Below are positions 26,249 through 39,222 of a DNA stretch of 64,000 nt, one piece after another. The notes under the pieces were generated by a model. It searched no databases, had not been told where the DNA came from, and worked only from the letters and a program-made list of their open reading frames with translations. Position 1 is the stretch's first letter; every line of letters begins with the position of its first letter. Source of the DNA: Rosellinia necatrix (Eukaryota; Ascomycota; Sordariomycetes; Xylariales; Xylariaceae); the NCBI GenBank assembly GCA_021209875.1, contig JAGYVD010000010.1:1426001-1490000 (forward strand), given 5' to 3'. The position numbers and the translations under genes were made by a program.

Positions 26249-26605
26249 TTGGACCTAACCGCAATAAAAACTAATGCCATCGCTAGAATAATTAACGCGT
26301 TAGAACAACACAGTATTCTTTTAGCGGGCTTTTTTTCTAACAAAGTTTTTAATATAGCTAACGCGACTAGCGTAACAAACACAACCGACGTAATTTATAT
26401 AACAGAAATGCCTATAGCAAAAACAGGCAAAAGATTGAACGAAGCACCGAAGCCTAAAATTCAAGAGGTCCTATTAACACTAGGTATAAAAAAGCCTAGT
26501 AAAAAAAACGAAATTAAAGCCTTAAATAAACAGTCTATTTATATAAAAGGAGATATTACAGCACTAGAAATTTTTAAGTTGTTAAAAAAAATACTTAATA
26601 TTTAA
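26249..26605 (+). pseudogene. Stop-free 118-codon remnant inside the inner gypsy element
   Basis: An uninterrupted frame in an otherwise stop-filled region, in the same frame as the reverse transcriptase remnant 500 bases downstream, so probably the linker between protease and RT. It retains many CA dinucleotides (for example GAACAACACAG), unlike its surroundings, which suggests lighter RIP. A shorter open stretch (26039-26227) precedes it in the same frame. No specific domain is recognised. Confidence 0.4.
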
Positions 26606-26789
26606 AAAAACTAAAGTATTATTAATATATTAAAAAAAAAACAGATAAAAATCCTTTTAATAAATAATTAGCAACAAATAAAGCTAAATTTTCGATTATA
26701 TCTTTTTAATGCATGCGATTAAAAAACAGTTAATACAGTATTTAATAAACTTTATAAGCAAAATAAGATAAAATAGGTTAACAGTTCTT

Positions 26790-29470
26790 CTTTATTTACA
26801 CATTTAACTTTTATTATATGGCTTACACGTAAAAAAAAACTATACTCACGTTTAGTAGTTGATTTAAAAGTTCTAAATAAAGTCGCCGTTTTAAACAACT
26901 ACCTGTTATTATTATAATTTATAATTATCGCGTTAATTAAAAAAAAAAAATATTTAACTATAGTAAACGCAACTATATTTTTTTACTAATTTATAATTTA
27001 CTCCGACTATTAAAACCGATTTATAATAATAAGTCCTTAAAAACTGAAGCGATTAACAATAGCTTTAATAAGATTTTACAACACGTTTGCATATATTTAA
27101 CGTTTTATAAATAAGTTGTTTTATTTTTATAAACATTATTGCAGAGCTTTTATTAATAATATTATTATTTTTTTAAATACTAAAACAAACTATTTAGCTT
27201 ACTTATACAATATTTTTATATTGTTTAATAAAAAAAGAATTTTTTTATTTTTAAAAAAAACCTTTATTACATATCCTTCCGTAGAACTGTTAAGCTTCCG
27301 AATAAACGCCTTAAGTATATTAACAACAAAAAAACAGCTAGCAGCATTTAAAAACCTTAGGTTTTTAAATCAGTTAAAAGCTTTAAAGCAATACTTAAAA
27401 AATACAAGATTTTTTCGTATATTATTGCTATATTATACTAAAGTTGCAAAACTTTTACAAAAACATAAAACAAAATTATTTAATAAAAAACGTAAAACAA
27501 AACAATATAAAGCTAACAATTATAGCAAGCGCTAAACATATTATCGGTTTATATATTTTAAACTAACTATAGCCGAAATAAAATTATTTAAAGCCTTTTA
27601 AAACTTAATCTGTTTGTATATTACGCTTTATTATTACAATCCTGCAAAAATATTATATATATAAATAAATAGCTTGCTAAAAAAAAGCTTTAAAATAATA
27701 TTATTTTATACTAAAGATAAATATATATAAAAACTAGAATTAATAATTTTAAATATACAAGTGTTGCTAATAATATTTTTAAATCGCTGTATATTGCAAC
27801 TAAAAATAAAATACAGACTTTCCGAACTAAAAGTAGCTTGCGTAGTTTAAACATATTATCGCCTGCAAATTATAATTAAAGCTTTAATTAACCTAATAGT
27901 TCTTTTTACCGATTATTTAATAATAAAAAATATATTAAACTAAACTAAACTTAATAGTAGATCTACAGACTATACAAATAAACGTTTAATTAACACGTTT
28001 ATATACTTGTTATAGTATAAATTATAAGTATATTATATTTTAAGCAGACTAAACTTTGTTCTAGATGCATTTAGTCGATTAAAAAATATTATTAACTTAA
28101 TAGATGCCGAAAAAAAAAAATAATCCGAATAAATAAAAAACTAGTATTAAACAACGTATAAGTAATATATTTAGAACTAATAATAAAAAAAATAATAAAA
28201 GCTAAAATTATAGCGGACTACGCTAAAGATCCTAAGTATTAAAAAGTTCTAAAAGCGATCCGCAAAAGCAATAAAAACGTTATAAACTTTTTTAAGCCTA
28301 GATATCTTTTTATAATTATAAATAATTTATTATATAACGTTAACTAGAAAAATAAGCATAAATTATATATACTTAAAAAATAAATAGCTAAATTTCTAGC
28401 AATAATACATGACAATAAACACTACTTTAATAAACAACATATAATAAAAAAATTAAAGCTTTATACAATCGAGTCAAAGACTTGCAAAATAAAAGCATAT
28501 TTAAATTATTGCAACAAATATAAGTTATATAGTACTAGCAGAAAAAAAGCCGCACGGTAATTATTAACTTATTTAACCAGAAAATACTAAGCTAATAAAA
28601 ACAATTATAATAGATTTTATTGTAGGCCTATTTAAAATATTATTTTTAGCTACACCGTAGCAATCAAAGAAATTTAATTATTATAATACATTAATAACAA
28701 TAATATACGTTATATTAAAACGTTTATTATTTATACTTAGCAATAAAAAATACTCCGCTAAAAACTAAGCAAAAATATTAGCCAAGCAATTCCTGTTATC
28801 TAATTAAAGCGTATTAAGCAGCATTATCTCCGATCAAGATCGCAAGTTTACTTCTGAATTTTAAACGGAGCTTTAAAAAGCTATAAAAACAAAACTTTTA
28901 ATAACAACTTTTTATTATTTATAAAATAATAAATTATTTAAACAAAAAAATTAAATAATAAAAATTGTTATTTAATACTACACGTATATATATTTAGACC
29001 GCAAATAAATAAATATATTATTATTTTTACAGTAAAACTTAAATAAAACGTACTTAAAATTTATTAAGTTATTAGCTTATAAACAGCTTTTTAGATTTTA
29101 GCTACCTAGACTAAATAAAGTCTTTACTAATATAAAAGTAAATATAACTATTAAAAACATCTAATTTATACAAGAACATTTTTATAAAAATATAAAGTTA
29201 GCTATAGATTTTGCAGCGGCGCGTATAAAACAATACTACAACAACAAATATAAATTAATAAAGTTTAATATAAAAAATAAAGTATACTTAAAGCTTTATT
29301 CGAAATACTATTTTTTTAAAAAGCTATTTAAAAAATATTTTTAACAACGCATAAAGCTATAAAAAATTAAAAAAAAAGTTAGTAAATTAGCTTATAAATT
29401 AAAATTACCAGAGATTTTTAATATTTATTTTATTATTTCAGTCGCGCATTTATTACTTAAAAAAACAAGT
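26790..29470 (+). pseudogene. Reverse transcriptase, RNase H and integrase remnant of the inner gypsy element
   Basis: Stop-containing plus-strand translation matches the fungal Ty3/gypsy pol order: RT entry motif (LVVDLKVLNKVAV, about 26850-26895), catalytic box now FINNIIIF (27149-27172) where the family has two Asp, the following YPSVELLSFR block, RNase H signatures (LFTDYLI then RSTDYTNKRLI, about 27903-27990), integrase zinc-finger-like and core sequence (from about 28420) and the C-terminal SKLAYKLKLPEIF block (about 29380-29420). The longest surviving frame is 27116-27535. Clearly inactive. Confidence 0.8.
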
Positions 29471-29824
29471 AAGAATTTTTTTTACCGAAAAATACTGGCA
29501 CTAGGCCCGGTGTTTAAAAAGCAGGACTTAAAAAAAAAAAGTAATTTATTCAAGATTAAAATAATTTTTAAGCACTAAATAAACTATAATAAAAACAGAT
29601 TTAATTACTTTATTAAATAAAAAAAATACGGTTATAAAAACAACTAGTAAAAATCGGAGTAGCAACTACGTAGCGCTAAAAAACTAATTAAAAAATACTA
29701 AAATCAAAAAAAAAATAGACCTCGGCTAAAAAAATTAAAAAAAAGCCGTAGCTAACCTTATAAACAGTAAAAAGAAAGTTATATAATTATTAAAAATAAT
29801 AACGCTTTATTATAGCCCCGGCAC

Positions 29825-30007
29825 TTAATATAGTTAAAAAAAAGGGCTTTTTATCTAGCTAGCGCAGCTAACTAAATAAAGATTATATAGATTAGATAAA
29901 GTACTAGCCTAAAGCTTCTAGTCCTTGCGGGACCAGAGGCCCTTCCTTCTTTAATTCTATATCACACTTTTACAGACTTAACCACACTACCCCTAGTAAA
30001 CTATACT
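29825..30007 (+). repeat. 3' LTR of the inner Ty3/gypsy element
   Basis: Colinear copy of 21661-21843, ending ...AACTATACT, followed by ATAAA, which also precedes the left LTR. Confidence 0.8.
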
Positions 30008-30012
30008 ATAAA

Positions 30013-33000
30013 TATTACAGCTGTTTATTAGTTTAAGCTACTAGTATTTTTTTAACATTAGTTTTTTAGTTTTACGTTTTTTTAAATATGCTGTAAGCAT
30101 ATAGTTGTAGATTTTTTATATTAACTTAGTTTTTAAGTATAAATAGTTTAGTACTATTAATTATTTATTTATTATTGTTAATTTGTTTATTATTTGCTAA
30201 AGGTTATTATTTTTAGTTTTTTTAGTTTTACGTCGGTAAATCTTTATACTAAAGTTTTTGCGGTTTTTTTTTAATATTTTTTTAATTAGTTAAAGTTTTT
30301 TTAAATTTTTTAGTTTTTTATATAAATATACTACTAATATCTAGCAGTTATACTTTATTTAATTTAAAATATGTTTTATAGTACTGTTTACAGGTTAAAA
30401 TATTATTAAATATTTTTAAGCTTTTTTTTTTAATTTTTGTATTAATAAATCTTTTTGTTTTTAAAATAAAACATTTATAACTATGTTTTTTTTTTTTAGT
30501 TAAAAAGTAATAAAAAAATTATATTTTAAAAACAAGTTAGTTTATTTTGTTTATTGCAAGTTTAAATATTGTTTTATATTAAAATATTTTAAAGCTTAAT
30601 AATTAATAATTACTAGAAAAAGTTTTTTTTATCCGCCGACTAGTTTAAGTTGCTATTTTTTTAAAGCTATAGCTACTGCTAACATTTTTTTGTTAAAAAT
30701 TCTATAATTTAACTCGGCATTATATAATATTTTTAAAAAATAAGCTGTTAAATGTTAATTTTTTTTATATAGCTAAAATAACGCGCTAAAAGCTACTCTG
30801 TTAAGAAAGTCGGTTTTTATTTTAATAAATAAGTTATAATTATAATATTTTAATAGCGGTGCAAAAATTAAAGCTTTTTTTAACACGTTAAAAGCTTTAT
30901 TGCATTTGTTAGTTTATTTAAAAGCTTTTTTTTTTTTTATTAAACGGTTTATAAAAAAAGCTATTTAATTATATTTATTTATAAACTTTTTATAAAAGTT
31001 ATAAAAACTTAAAAAAAACTGCATATTTTTATAGTAGTAAATATTTTTTAATTTACTACAGCTTTTATTTTAATAGAATTAATATAAATATTGTTAATAT
31101 TTATTATATAGCTTAAAAACTTAGTTTATTTTATATAAAATTCCGACTTTTTTAAGTCAGCTTGTAATCCTGCGTTTTATAGTTTTTAAAGCATTTTTTA
31201 AATATATATGCAGTAAGTTTTTATATTATTAAAATAAATAAAAACGTTGTTTACATACGCGCTATAAAAGTTATTTAAAAAATTAAACAACGTATTATTA
31301 ATATATTTTTAAAATATAAAAAGTTTATTTATTAAACTAAACAGAAAAACTTTATAACGGTAAGCTTTATATTTAATATAAAACATAATAAAGTTTTTAT
31401 TTTTTAAATATATTTTAATACGGTAGAATGTTTATTATATATTAATTTTTATAAAAATTTTAACATTAGAAATACAGGACAAAGTTTTTTTAATAAAAAG
31501 TAATAAATACTAGTTTTTTTTTATAATTTTATTAAGTTTTCGATAATCTATATAAAAACAGAGTCTTTTGCTAGCTTTTTTAACAAATAATACTAAAAAA
31601 GCATATAATATGTTGTTTAGCTTAATAAATTTTTTTTATAAATTATTAATTAAATGTTTTTATACAGCGTGCAGCTTATTAAATAATATTTTATATAAAA
31701 AACTATACTTTAAGTCTTTTAAAGACTTGCTGTTTATAAAGTTTATTTTATAGTTTATTTATAGTTAGTAGAAAAGCAATTTATTTAAATTTTTTTTATT
31801 AAACGTGTTTAATAAGTCGTAATATTCAGAAAGTATAAGTTCTAATGCTTTTTTTTCTGCGTTTTTACTCTTTTAGTTTTTTTTTTAGTTGATTAATTTG
31901 TTAATTTAATAAATGCTAGTAATTTATATTTAATTATTAGTTTTATTTTTATATATTAACGTTTTAAAAGTAACAGCGCTAAAAATGGCGATTTAAATAT
32001 TTAATCTTTTTTTATATTAACTTATTCTATTTTTTTTTATTTAATAAGGTCTAGAAATATTTAATTTTTAATTTAAAAATATAGATCGTTTTTTATTTAG
32101 TATGTTTTTTTTTCTAGTTTAAAGCTTTAAAAGCTTGTTAAGCAGAAGTACGTTTTTTAAGTTTTAGTTTATTTTTTTTATATTTTTTAGCGTAAAGTTA
32201 GATTTTTTTATAATTTTTATTTTTGCTACTAGTATTTTTTTGCAGAAGCTTTTTTTAGCTTTTTTTTTTTAGTTTTTTTCACAGGCATTTTTAAAATTAA
32301 TGTTTTAGTCTTTTTATTTAGCGTTTATTTAATATTTTAAATATTATAACCACGTTTTAGCTTTATTTATAGCTAATATATAATAATATTTATAATTTTT
32401 TAATAAGTGAAATAAAAAAATTAATATATGCTATCTAGTGTTAAACAATATATTATACTGTTTAAACTATTTTTTTTTTAATATTATTTTTTGTTTTATA
32501 TTTAAAATATTAACAGATATATTTTTAAATATTTTTTATATATTTTAAAATTAAACATAAAACACGATTAATTTTTAATCTGACTTTCTGTTATATTTAA
32601 TTATTAGTTTAAATTTAAATTTATTTTTAATAAATAGGTTTAATAGCTTTACGATTTTTTTAGCAAAAAATATGTTTATATTTATATATATACTAGCTTT
32701 TATATTACTAAATGCGTTAAAAGTAGTAAGCAATAGTTTATTATTATATAAAATATAAGTATATAATAAAGGTTTTTTATTTAAGTAGTTGTTTATTAGG
32801 TTTTTTTTGGTTTTACGCGATAACATTATTTTTAAAAAAAAGTTTATTTTTTTTAAAGTTATTTTTTTCCCGTTTTTTTTGTTGCGTTTTTTTTAATTTT
32901 AAAAAAAGCTGGTTTAAACTTATTTATAATTATATTTATATAAGCATTACGTTAAGCTTGATCTATAGCTTTTATAAAACAGTTTTTAATAACGTGTTTT

Positions 33001-34796
33001 TTTTGTTTATATTAAAAGCACTTGCTTTTAGCAATTAATTATTTTATTTTTTTTGTTATAAGTTAAAGTCTCTGTTTTTTTATAAATATGTTTGCTAGCA
33101 GAGTTAGTCGCGTTATTATAACCGGGGGAGGTTTAATATAACAAGTATATATTATATTTTATAAGTTGTTTTTTGTTTTGTAAGCTTTGTTTTTTTTTTA
33201 ATTATTTATAAATAAATAATAAGCTATTTAAATATAATATTTTATATAAGCGTTAAAGTTTATAATATTTTTAAATATTTAAAAATAGTTTTAATAGTTA
33301 TACGAAGTAATAACTTGTTTTTAAATTTTTTTTTCTATTTAGCTTTATTAAAGCGTGTTTTTTTAGCAAAACATATAAAATCTGTTTTAAACTATATAAA
33401 TTTAATAAATATATACTTATTAAAATTTAAAGCTTTATAATTAGCTTTTATTTTTTAAAATGTTTATATTTTTATAAGTGTTATATAAATATTATATTAA
33501 ATTTTTAAAGTTATAATTATATTTAAGTGTTTATTAGATAAATATAGGACTAAGTTTTTAAATGTTTTTTTAGCAAAATAAAACTTAATATCGCTTATTT
33601 TTACGTTATTACTAGCAAACTAGTCCGCGTTTATTTTAAAACAGTTAATTATATTTTAATATTATATTTTAAATTTTATTTTATTTTTTAAAGCGTTATT
33701 ATAAAACTTATTTATAAATATTTTAATTAATTTCTATGTTTTTTTTTTTAAGATTTTAAAAGCAGGTGTTTTTTTTATACGACTTAATAAATTAACTATT
33801 TGTTAGTTAAATTTATTTAATAAGTTTTAAATATAGTTGCGATTAGTTGTTATAATTTTTAGTTCGGCTATAATATAGTTTATAGCTGTATTATTATTTT
33901 AGCTTTTAAATAGTTTAAAAATAAAAAGTCTATGTTTTTTGTCCTGTTTATATAATTTGTTTAATTTTTATTATGTTTTAGCAAAGCTTTTTTAAATATT
34001 AAACAGTTATTTTTAAGCTATTATTAGCTCTGCTTTAATATTTTTAAATTGTTTTTGCTTTTTATTAAGCGTTTTTTTATATTTTATAACATAAGCGTTA
34101 AATTTTATAGCTTATTTTATAGCGGTTTTTATTTGTCCGGCGGTATAGCGTACGATAAAATAATAATTAGTCGCTGTTTATTAAAAAACTATTAGCATAT
34201 GTATTTTAATTTTTATTTTATTAAAAAAAATAGTAAAAATAGGAAAAATCTATGTAAAGTTTATAAATAATTTTATATTAACAAGTCTGTTAAAGTTAAG
34301 CTAAGCAAAATTGTTTTTTTTTGTAATAAGTTTTTAAAAAAAAGCTTATCGGTTGTTTTTTACGGCAATTATAGCAAAATTCTATATTAAAATGCCGACC
34401 GCTTTATAAAAAAACTTATAGGTTTTATTATATAAAACGGCCTAAAAGTCTAAAGTTTTAACTTACGAGTAAAATTCTTAAGCAAAGTTAAACAGTAAGT
34501 TCTATGTAGCTTTAGTTTTAATATTAGTTTTAATAATTAAATATATTATATTAAGTTTTTTAAAAGTAACTTAAGTATATTTAGTTTTAAGTGCGTTACT
34601 AAGGGTTTTTTTAATAAAGTACGCCGAAGACTTAAAGACTTTACGTAATAAAGTAGCGTTTTAACATGCTAAATTTTTAGTATGTTTATAAGCATTGCTA
34701 GCAGAAAAAGTTAATGCTATATCGTTAATATTGTTTTTATATAAAAAATATTTAAAAAAGCAGTCCTAATGCTTTAAAATAAAATAATTTATAGAT
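30013..34796 (-). pseudogene. Gag, protease and reverse transcriptase remnant of the outer gypsy element
   Basis: On the minus strand, the reverse transcriptase box reads AYVNNVFIYFNN (31260 down to 31225), with the two catalytic Asp of the family replaced by Asn. Within an 83-codon surviving frame (32826-32575) the protease active site DTGAS of the family reads NIKAS (32706-32692), also explained by G-to-A and C-to-T changes. Sequence to the right, toward 34.8 kb, should be gag but is not recognisable. No intact frame remains. Confidence 0.7.
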
Positions 34797-35040
34797 TGTT
34801 GCATTAGTTATAAATAAAAAGTTAAAGCTTTAGTAATAAGTAATATATTATATAAAAATCTATAAATAAAAAAAAAAAAAGTAAATAAAAGGAATTAGCC
34901 TACTAGAATTCTGGCTAAATGCAGGTATGTAGGGTGGGTCTAGTTTATGCGCTACAGCTGGTCTATGCGTATTAGTTGGCAACAAGTGTACAGATACTGG
35001 TCTGTGCTATATGTATTGGCCAACCAGTTATCTGTGACTA
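34797..35040 (-). repeat. 5' LTR of the outer Ty3/gypsy element
   Basis: 244 bp, begins TGTTGCA and ends GTGACTA on the plus strand. It is less RIP-altered than its partner in its right half (retains GGTCTGTGCTATATG and GGCCAACCAGTTATC), although at a few positions the partner keeps the older base. Confidence 0.85.
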
Positions 35041-38000
35041 TAAACATTAAAAAAAAAACTAAATATTTTATTAAAAATATTTTAAAGCGATTTAACGCTA
35101 AAAACAACTTATTTATTTTTAAATTTACTGTTTTTTTAAACTTTATAAACTTTTTAAAACTTACTGCTTTTTTAAAACTTATAAAGCTTTTTAAATTAAA
35201 TATAACTAACTGCAAACTATTATAAAATATAATAATTATTATAAAAAAAGCTTATAAATATATAGTTAGAATATTTTTAATATTATTAAAAAAAAACCTA
35301 ATTATAATTAAATATTTAATAATAATTTAGCTAGTTATAAGCAAGTATTATAAACAGCTTATAAAAAAATGTTTAAAACATAATATATTTTTAAAAGTTT
35401 AAAAAAAAACTAATATAGTTATACTATTAAAATTAAATAAAACGGACTTTATTTTATATAAGTTTTAAAAACTAATAGCATTTTTATTTTATTTAAAAAA
35501 AAAACTTAAAAAACTTATAGCGCGCAAAATAATATAAACCGTTTTAAAAGCTGGCTTTATAAGCTTTTAGTATGCTAAAGCAATACTTAAAAAGTCTGCT
35601 GTTAATTTAGCAGTTAGCTTAGTTTATAACATTAAATTAGCTTTAGCTAATAAAATAGTTGCAACATTAGTTATTATAAACGTATAAAAAGTATTTAATA
35701 TATTATTAAAAAACAAACTAATAAACAGAATAATAAAATAAAGCTGGCCTAAACTAATAATTTAAATTATTAAAAGCTTTTTAATAAAACGGACGATTAT
35801 TATATATTTTAAAAACGTAAAAAACAGACTTTATAAAAGTTACCTGCGGCATTTTATAAAGCTTTCCAGCTTTATTAATATTTTATATGCTTTATTTATA
35901 TAAACTAATAAAAAAATACTTTAGCTAATAAAGCTATGCTAATAATATCGCAGTATTTATATTAAAAAAAACTTTAAAATAAAGCACGCATAAAACTAAA
36001 AAATAAATTAACAGAGTTTTTAAATATAAACGTATAAACAAAATTATATTTATATTTAAAAAAATAAAAGCAATTTATTTTATACAGAGCTAGACTAGAT
36101 CTAATTTTATTATTAACTTAAAAAAAAACTTAAAAATAATGCTAACTTTAATTACTGATTTTATTAACTTATAAAAAACTTTAGCGCTACGTTAGCTAAA
36201 AATTTTTTTAAATAAACGTTTAAAGTTCTAGCGCTATATAAAAAAAAAAACTGTAAAAAATATAAAAATAGCTAATTATATTAAAGCTATTTCAGCTGTA
36301 CTATAAAGCTTACTAGCAGCAGGCTTATATAAAATAATTAAAACTATATTAATGCTAGTATTTTTTTACAGAAGCAAAATCTAATATAAAAAATATATTA
36401 AACCTGCAAGCAAAACAGCTTTTAGCCGTTAAAAAAACATTAATACTAAACTAAAAAAACATATATAAACTGTTTAGCAAGCGCTAGTCTACGCAGTATA
36501 TAATATATTATTTATTTAAAAAACATTTTTTTAAAAACAGATTATTTATTACTAACGGCATTTTAACCGCAGATATTGCTTTAAAACAAGCTAAAAATAA
36601 ATAAGCTTTTAAAATTAAAATAGTTTATAAAATATATTTATTAGCGCTTTATACAGCTTTAAAGCGTATATAATAAAACAAAAAAACTAAACAGATTTAA
36701 AAAGCTTATATAAATTTATAAATAACAGCAAGCCTACTACTAAACATTAAACATATAATATTTTATATATTAAAATTTTTTAGCAGATTAAAAATAAACT
36801 TTATAAATAACGTTAAAAAAAACAAAGCAGCAGAAATATTTAAAAAATAGTTTGCTAATAAATTAATATTTAATATAACCGTTTTTTTAAACAGCTTAAA
36901 AACTTTTAATAAACTAAAATATAAATACGTTATTTATAAAAAGCTAAAAATAATTACTAAAAAACATGTTAAACTTAACTTTTATAAAATAGTTTTTAAC
37001 GCTAAAATGCTAGAAATACTTTAAATAATTTAAAAAACTGTTAAGCTTTTTTTTATAAAATATAAAATTATATTATACGTAAATAATACTGCAGTTATAT
37101 AAAACGTTTAAAAAAACACGTTTATAACTTTATAATAAGTTTTTATATAAATATATAAAATTATAAATAAAATAGATATTAAATTATAATAAAGCTTAAA
37201 GTATTATAGTATTAAAAACAATAAACACGCGGACAAATTAACTAAAAAAAGCGCAAAAAAAAAACTTAAAAACTTTAAATTAACATTTACAGCAGCTGGA
37301 CTTAAAATAATAACTAAAAATTAAATAAAAAAAATAGTTAATAAATAAATATTAAATAAAAATATAAACATTTTAAGCGGTATAAAAGCTGCGGAAATTT
37401 TTTATAAACCAGGCAAATGTTTAAAAGCATTTATTTTGCTTAAAAAATATTTAGCTTACTATTTAAACATTATATCTGCTTATAAAAACTATAATTAATA
37501 TTATAACAAGTTTAATTATTATAAAATAAAAATTTACTGCTTTTATATATTTTATTTTTAAAAAAAATAAAAAAAAACGTTAAAACATATAATTTATTAT
37601 AAAATAATAATTACAAGCTAAAAAACTAGCTTAAACTATTTAAACCAGCTTTTAAATAAAATAAATTTAAATAAAATAAAAAAGCTAGCTAATAAAACTA
37701 TATAATTTAAACTTAAAGTTTTTTATAATAAATATAAATATTAGCAATAGTTAATTTAAAACTTTATAGCGTTTTAAAAGTTCTGTTAAACAACTAAATA
37801 TTTTAATAAAATCTGCTTTTTTTTTTAATTTAAAAAAAAATAATGCTATATTAAAAAAAACGCTTTTAAGCGCCGACAAAAAAAAAAAAAACAGCAAAAA
37901 AAAGTTAAAAATATAAATTTTTAAAGCTTTAAAAAACTAAAGTTAAAATAGTCGCAATTTTAATTTTATAAGTTTTAATATTATAAAATTAAACTTAATA

Positions 38001-38398
38001 ACAAATTTAAACATTTAAACTAGCAAAAATACACATAAAACTTATAAAACTTATAAACATATTATATTTAATTAAATTATATAAATAATATTATTTAAAA
38101 GTCTGCTTAAACAAACATTTTAAACTTATAAAATAAAAACAAACGTTTAAATTTATAAAAACTATTAAAAAACTTAATAACTTAAAAATAAAACATATGC
38201 TTAAAGCTCAGAGGATTAAAATATAATAACTATAAATAATATAATATTAAATCCACGAAAGCATAATTTAACACTATATCTATATTTTATACTATATAAA
38301 TAAAGCCTGCCACGTTTTAAACCCCCAGGGAGGTATACGAAATAGTGATTAAACGCCCCGTACCGACGTTAAACTTAATTTAATTTAATTTAATTCAA
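35041..38398 (+). mobile_element. Tad-like LINE, 3' part with reverse transcriptase remnant and simple-repeat tail
   Basis: Stop-containing plus-strand translation matches LINE reverse transcriptase in order: KKLIARKII and AGFISF (about 35505-35565), KIVATLVIINV (about 35650-35690), the LRHFIKLSSF block (about 35845-35875, family LPQGSPxSP) and the catalytic box YANNIAVF (35935-35958, family YADD). The element ends in a short (TTTAA)n tail at about 38370-38398, typical of fungal LINE 3' ends, directly followed by the second copy of the 14-bp duplication. Confidence 0.75.
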
Positions 38399-38412
38399 TG
38401 GTCCTACACTAG
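38399..38412. repeat. Right 14-bp target-site duplication of the LINE
   Basis: Exact copy of 16734-16747, immediately after the (TTTAA)n tail. Normal base composition resumes here. Confidence 0.75.
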
Positions 38413-39222
38413 AGTCTAGAGTATTATAAACAAAATTCTAAAACGGGCAAGAGACCACACACCCTTTTTGCTGTTGAAACCCAGCTGATTATGGAGCTGA
38501 AAATAAAGATTAAGTATAGATAGAACCCAGGACAGAGACAGCTAAGGTTTATCGGGGCAACTTCAAGAGTGGCATAAAGTTGGCGTTGTTCTGCTCACGT
38601 GCATGGCGGGAAGCTGTGGGGTGACGTCATTAACAGATACAGTACAACCATTGGCGTTGGGGAAATTAATATACTGTATCGCTCTAGCCTGAGTGCTACC
38701 TCAGTACCTACCTACTAAGTGGATACCTAATGTGCATAAGCAGCGGCACTGACAGGTCTGCTGCACGTCGGCCGCAACCTAGTTCACCATCCATCATCAA
38801 TGGCCTGATAGGTAACAGAGTTTGGTGTTTTATGCATGCAAGGCAATTTCGGATGCATAACATGCAGCAAACCTCATAACTAGGGATGGAGTGAGGCTGT
38901 GGGCTGTGGAGTACACGCGGGCTCTGTAGGGAGCGTCAACATTCACAACAGAGGGAGCTTGTTTCCCCCTCCTATTATTTCCAGTCGTTGCGTCGTTCGT
39001 CCCTTCCATCGTCCCTTCCGTCATCCCTTCCGTCGTCCTTTCCATCATCCTCCTACCTAGGTAGCGTGTAAGTAGGCACTACTAACTTACTACACGTTCT
39101 AAGTACATTAGCGCTAAAAAGGATAGGTATCTTAGGGACCTAGTGAAGGGGCTAAAGAAAGGTATCACCATATCACCATATCACCAACTCGACAGTGCTT
39201 TCGGGACACCAGCGCCGTTACC
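38413..39222. other. Intergenic region right of the transposon nest; probable arylesterase promoter
   Basis: No supported gene. It contains a TGACGTCA palindrome (38622-38629), the consensus of ATF/CREB-type bZIP factors, a CACGTG near 38597, a CT-rich CGTCCCTTCC-type repeat (38990-39045) and a CTACCTAGGTAG palindrome (39053-39064). Whether any of these acts on the gene starting at 39223 is not known. Confidence 0.4.

Larger units (their letters stand above)
21661..30007 (+). mobile_element. Inner Ty3/gypsy LTR retrotransposon, plus orientation, nested in the outer one
   Basis: Two colinear direct repeats of about 183 bp (21661-21843 and 29825-30007) bound an 8-kb internal region. Pol remnants are on the plus strand in the order protease linker, reverse transcriptase, RNase H, integrase. 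ATAAA lies directly outside each LTR and is a candidate 5-bp duplication, though such a match is weak evidence in AT-rich DNA. The 5' half of the interior (21.9-25.5 kb) is longer than a usual gag region and not recognised; a further insertion cannot be excluded. Confidence 0.8.
19895..35040 (-). mobile_element. Outer Ty3/gypsy LTR retrotransposon, minus orientation, inserted in the LINE
   Basis: Bounded by a pair of 244-bp direct repeats that begin TGTTGCA on the plus strand. A purine tract (AAAAAAAGAGG on the minus strand) directly precedes the 3' LTR, which confirms minus orientation. Pol remnants on the minus strand are in the expected order: aspartic protease near 32.7 kb, reverse transcriptase near 31.2 kb and integrase-like sequence in 20.2-21.6 kb. 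The element is interrupted by a second LTR element at 21661-30007; without it the internal region is about 6.3 kb. A TAAA or ATAAA duplication may flank it. Confidence 0.8.

Noticed and set aside
16748..38398. Mitochondrial DNA insertion as the cause of the AT-rich block
   Set aside because: LTR pairs, RT motifs with Asp-to-Asn changes and a 14-bp duplication explain it as RIP-mutated transposons; no mitochondrial gene was recognised.
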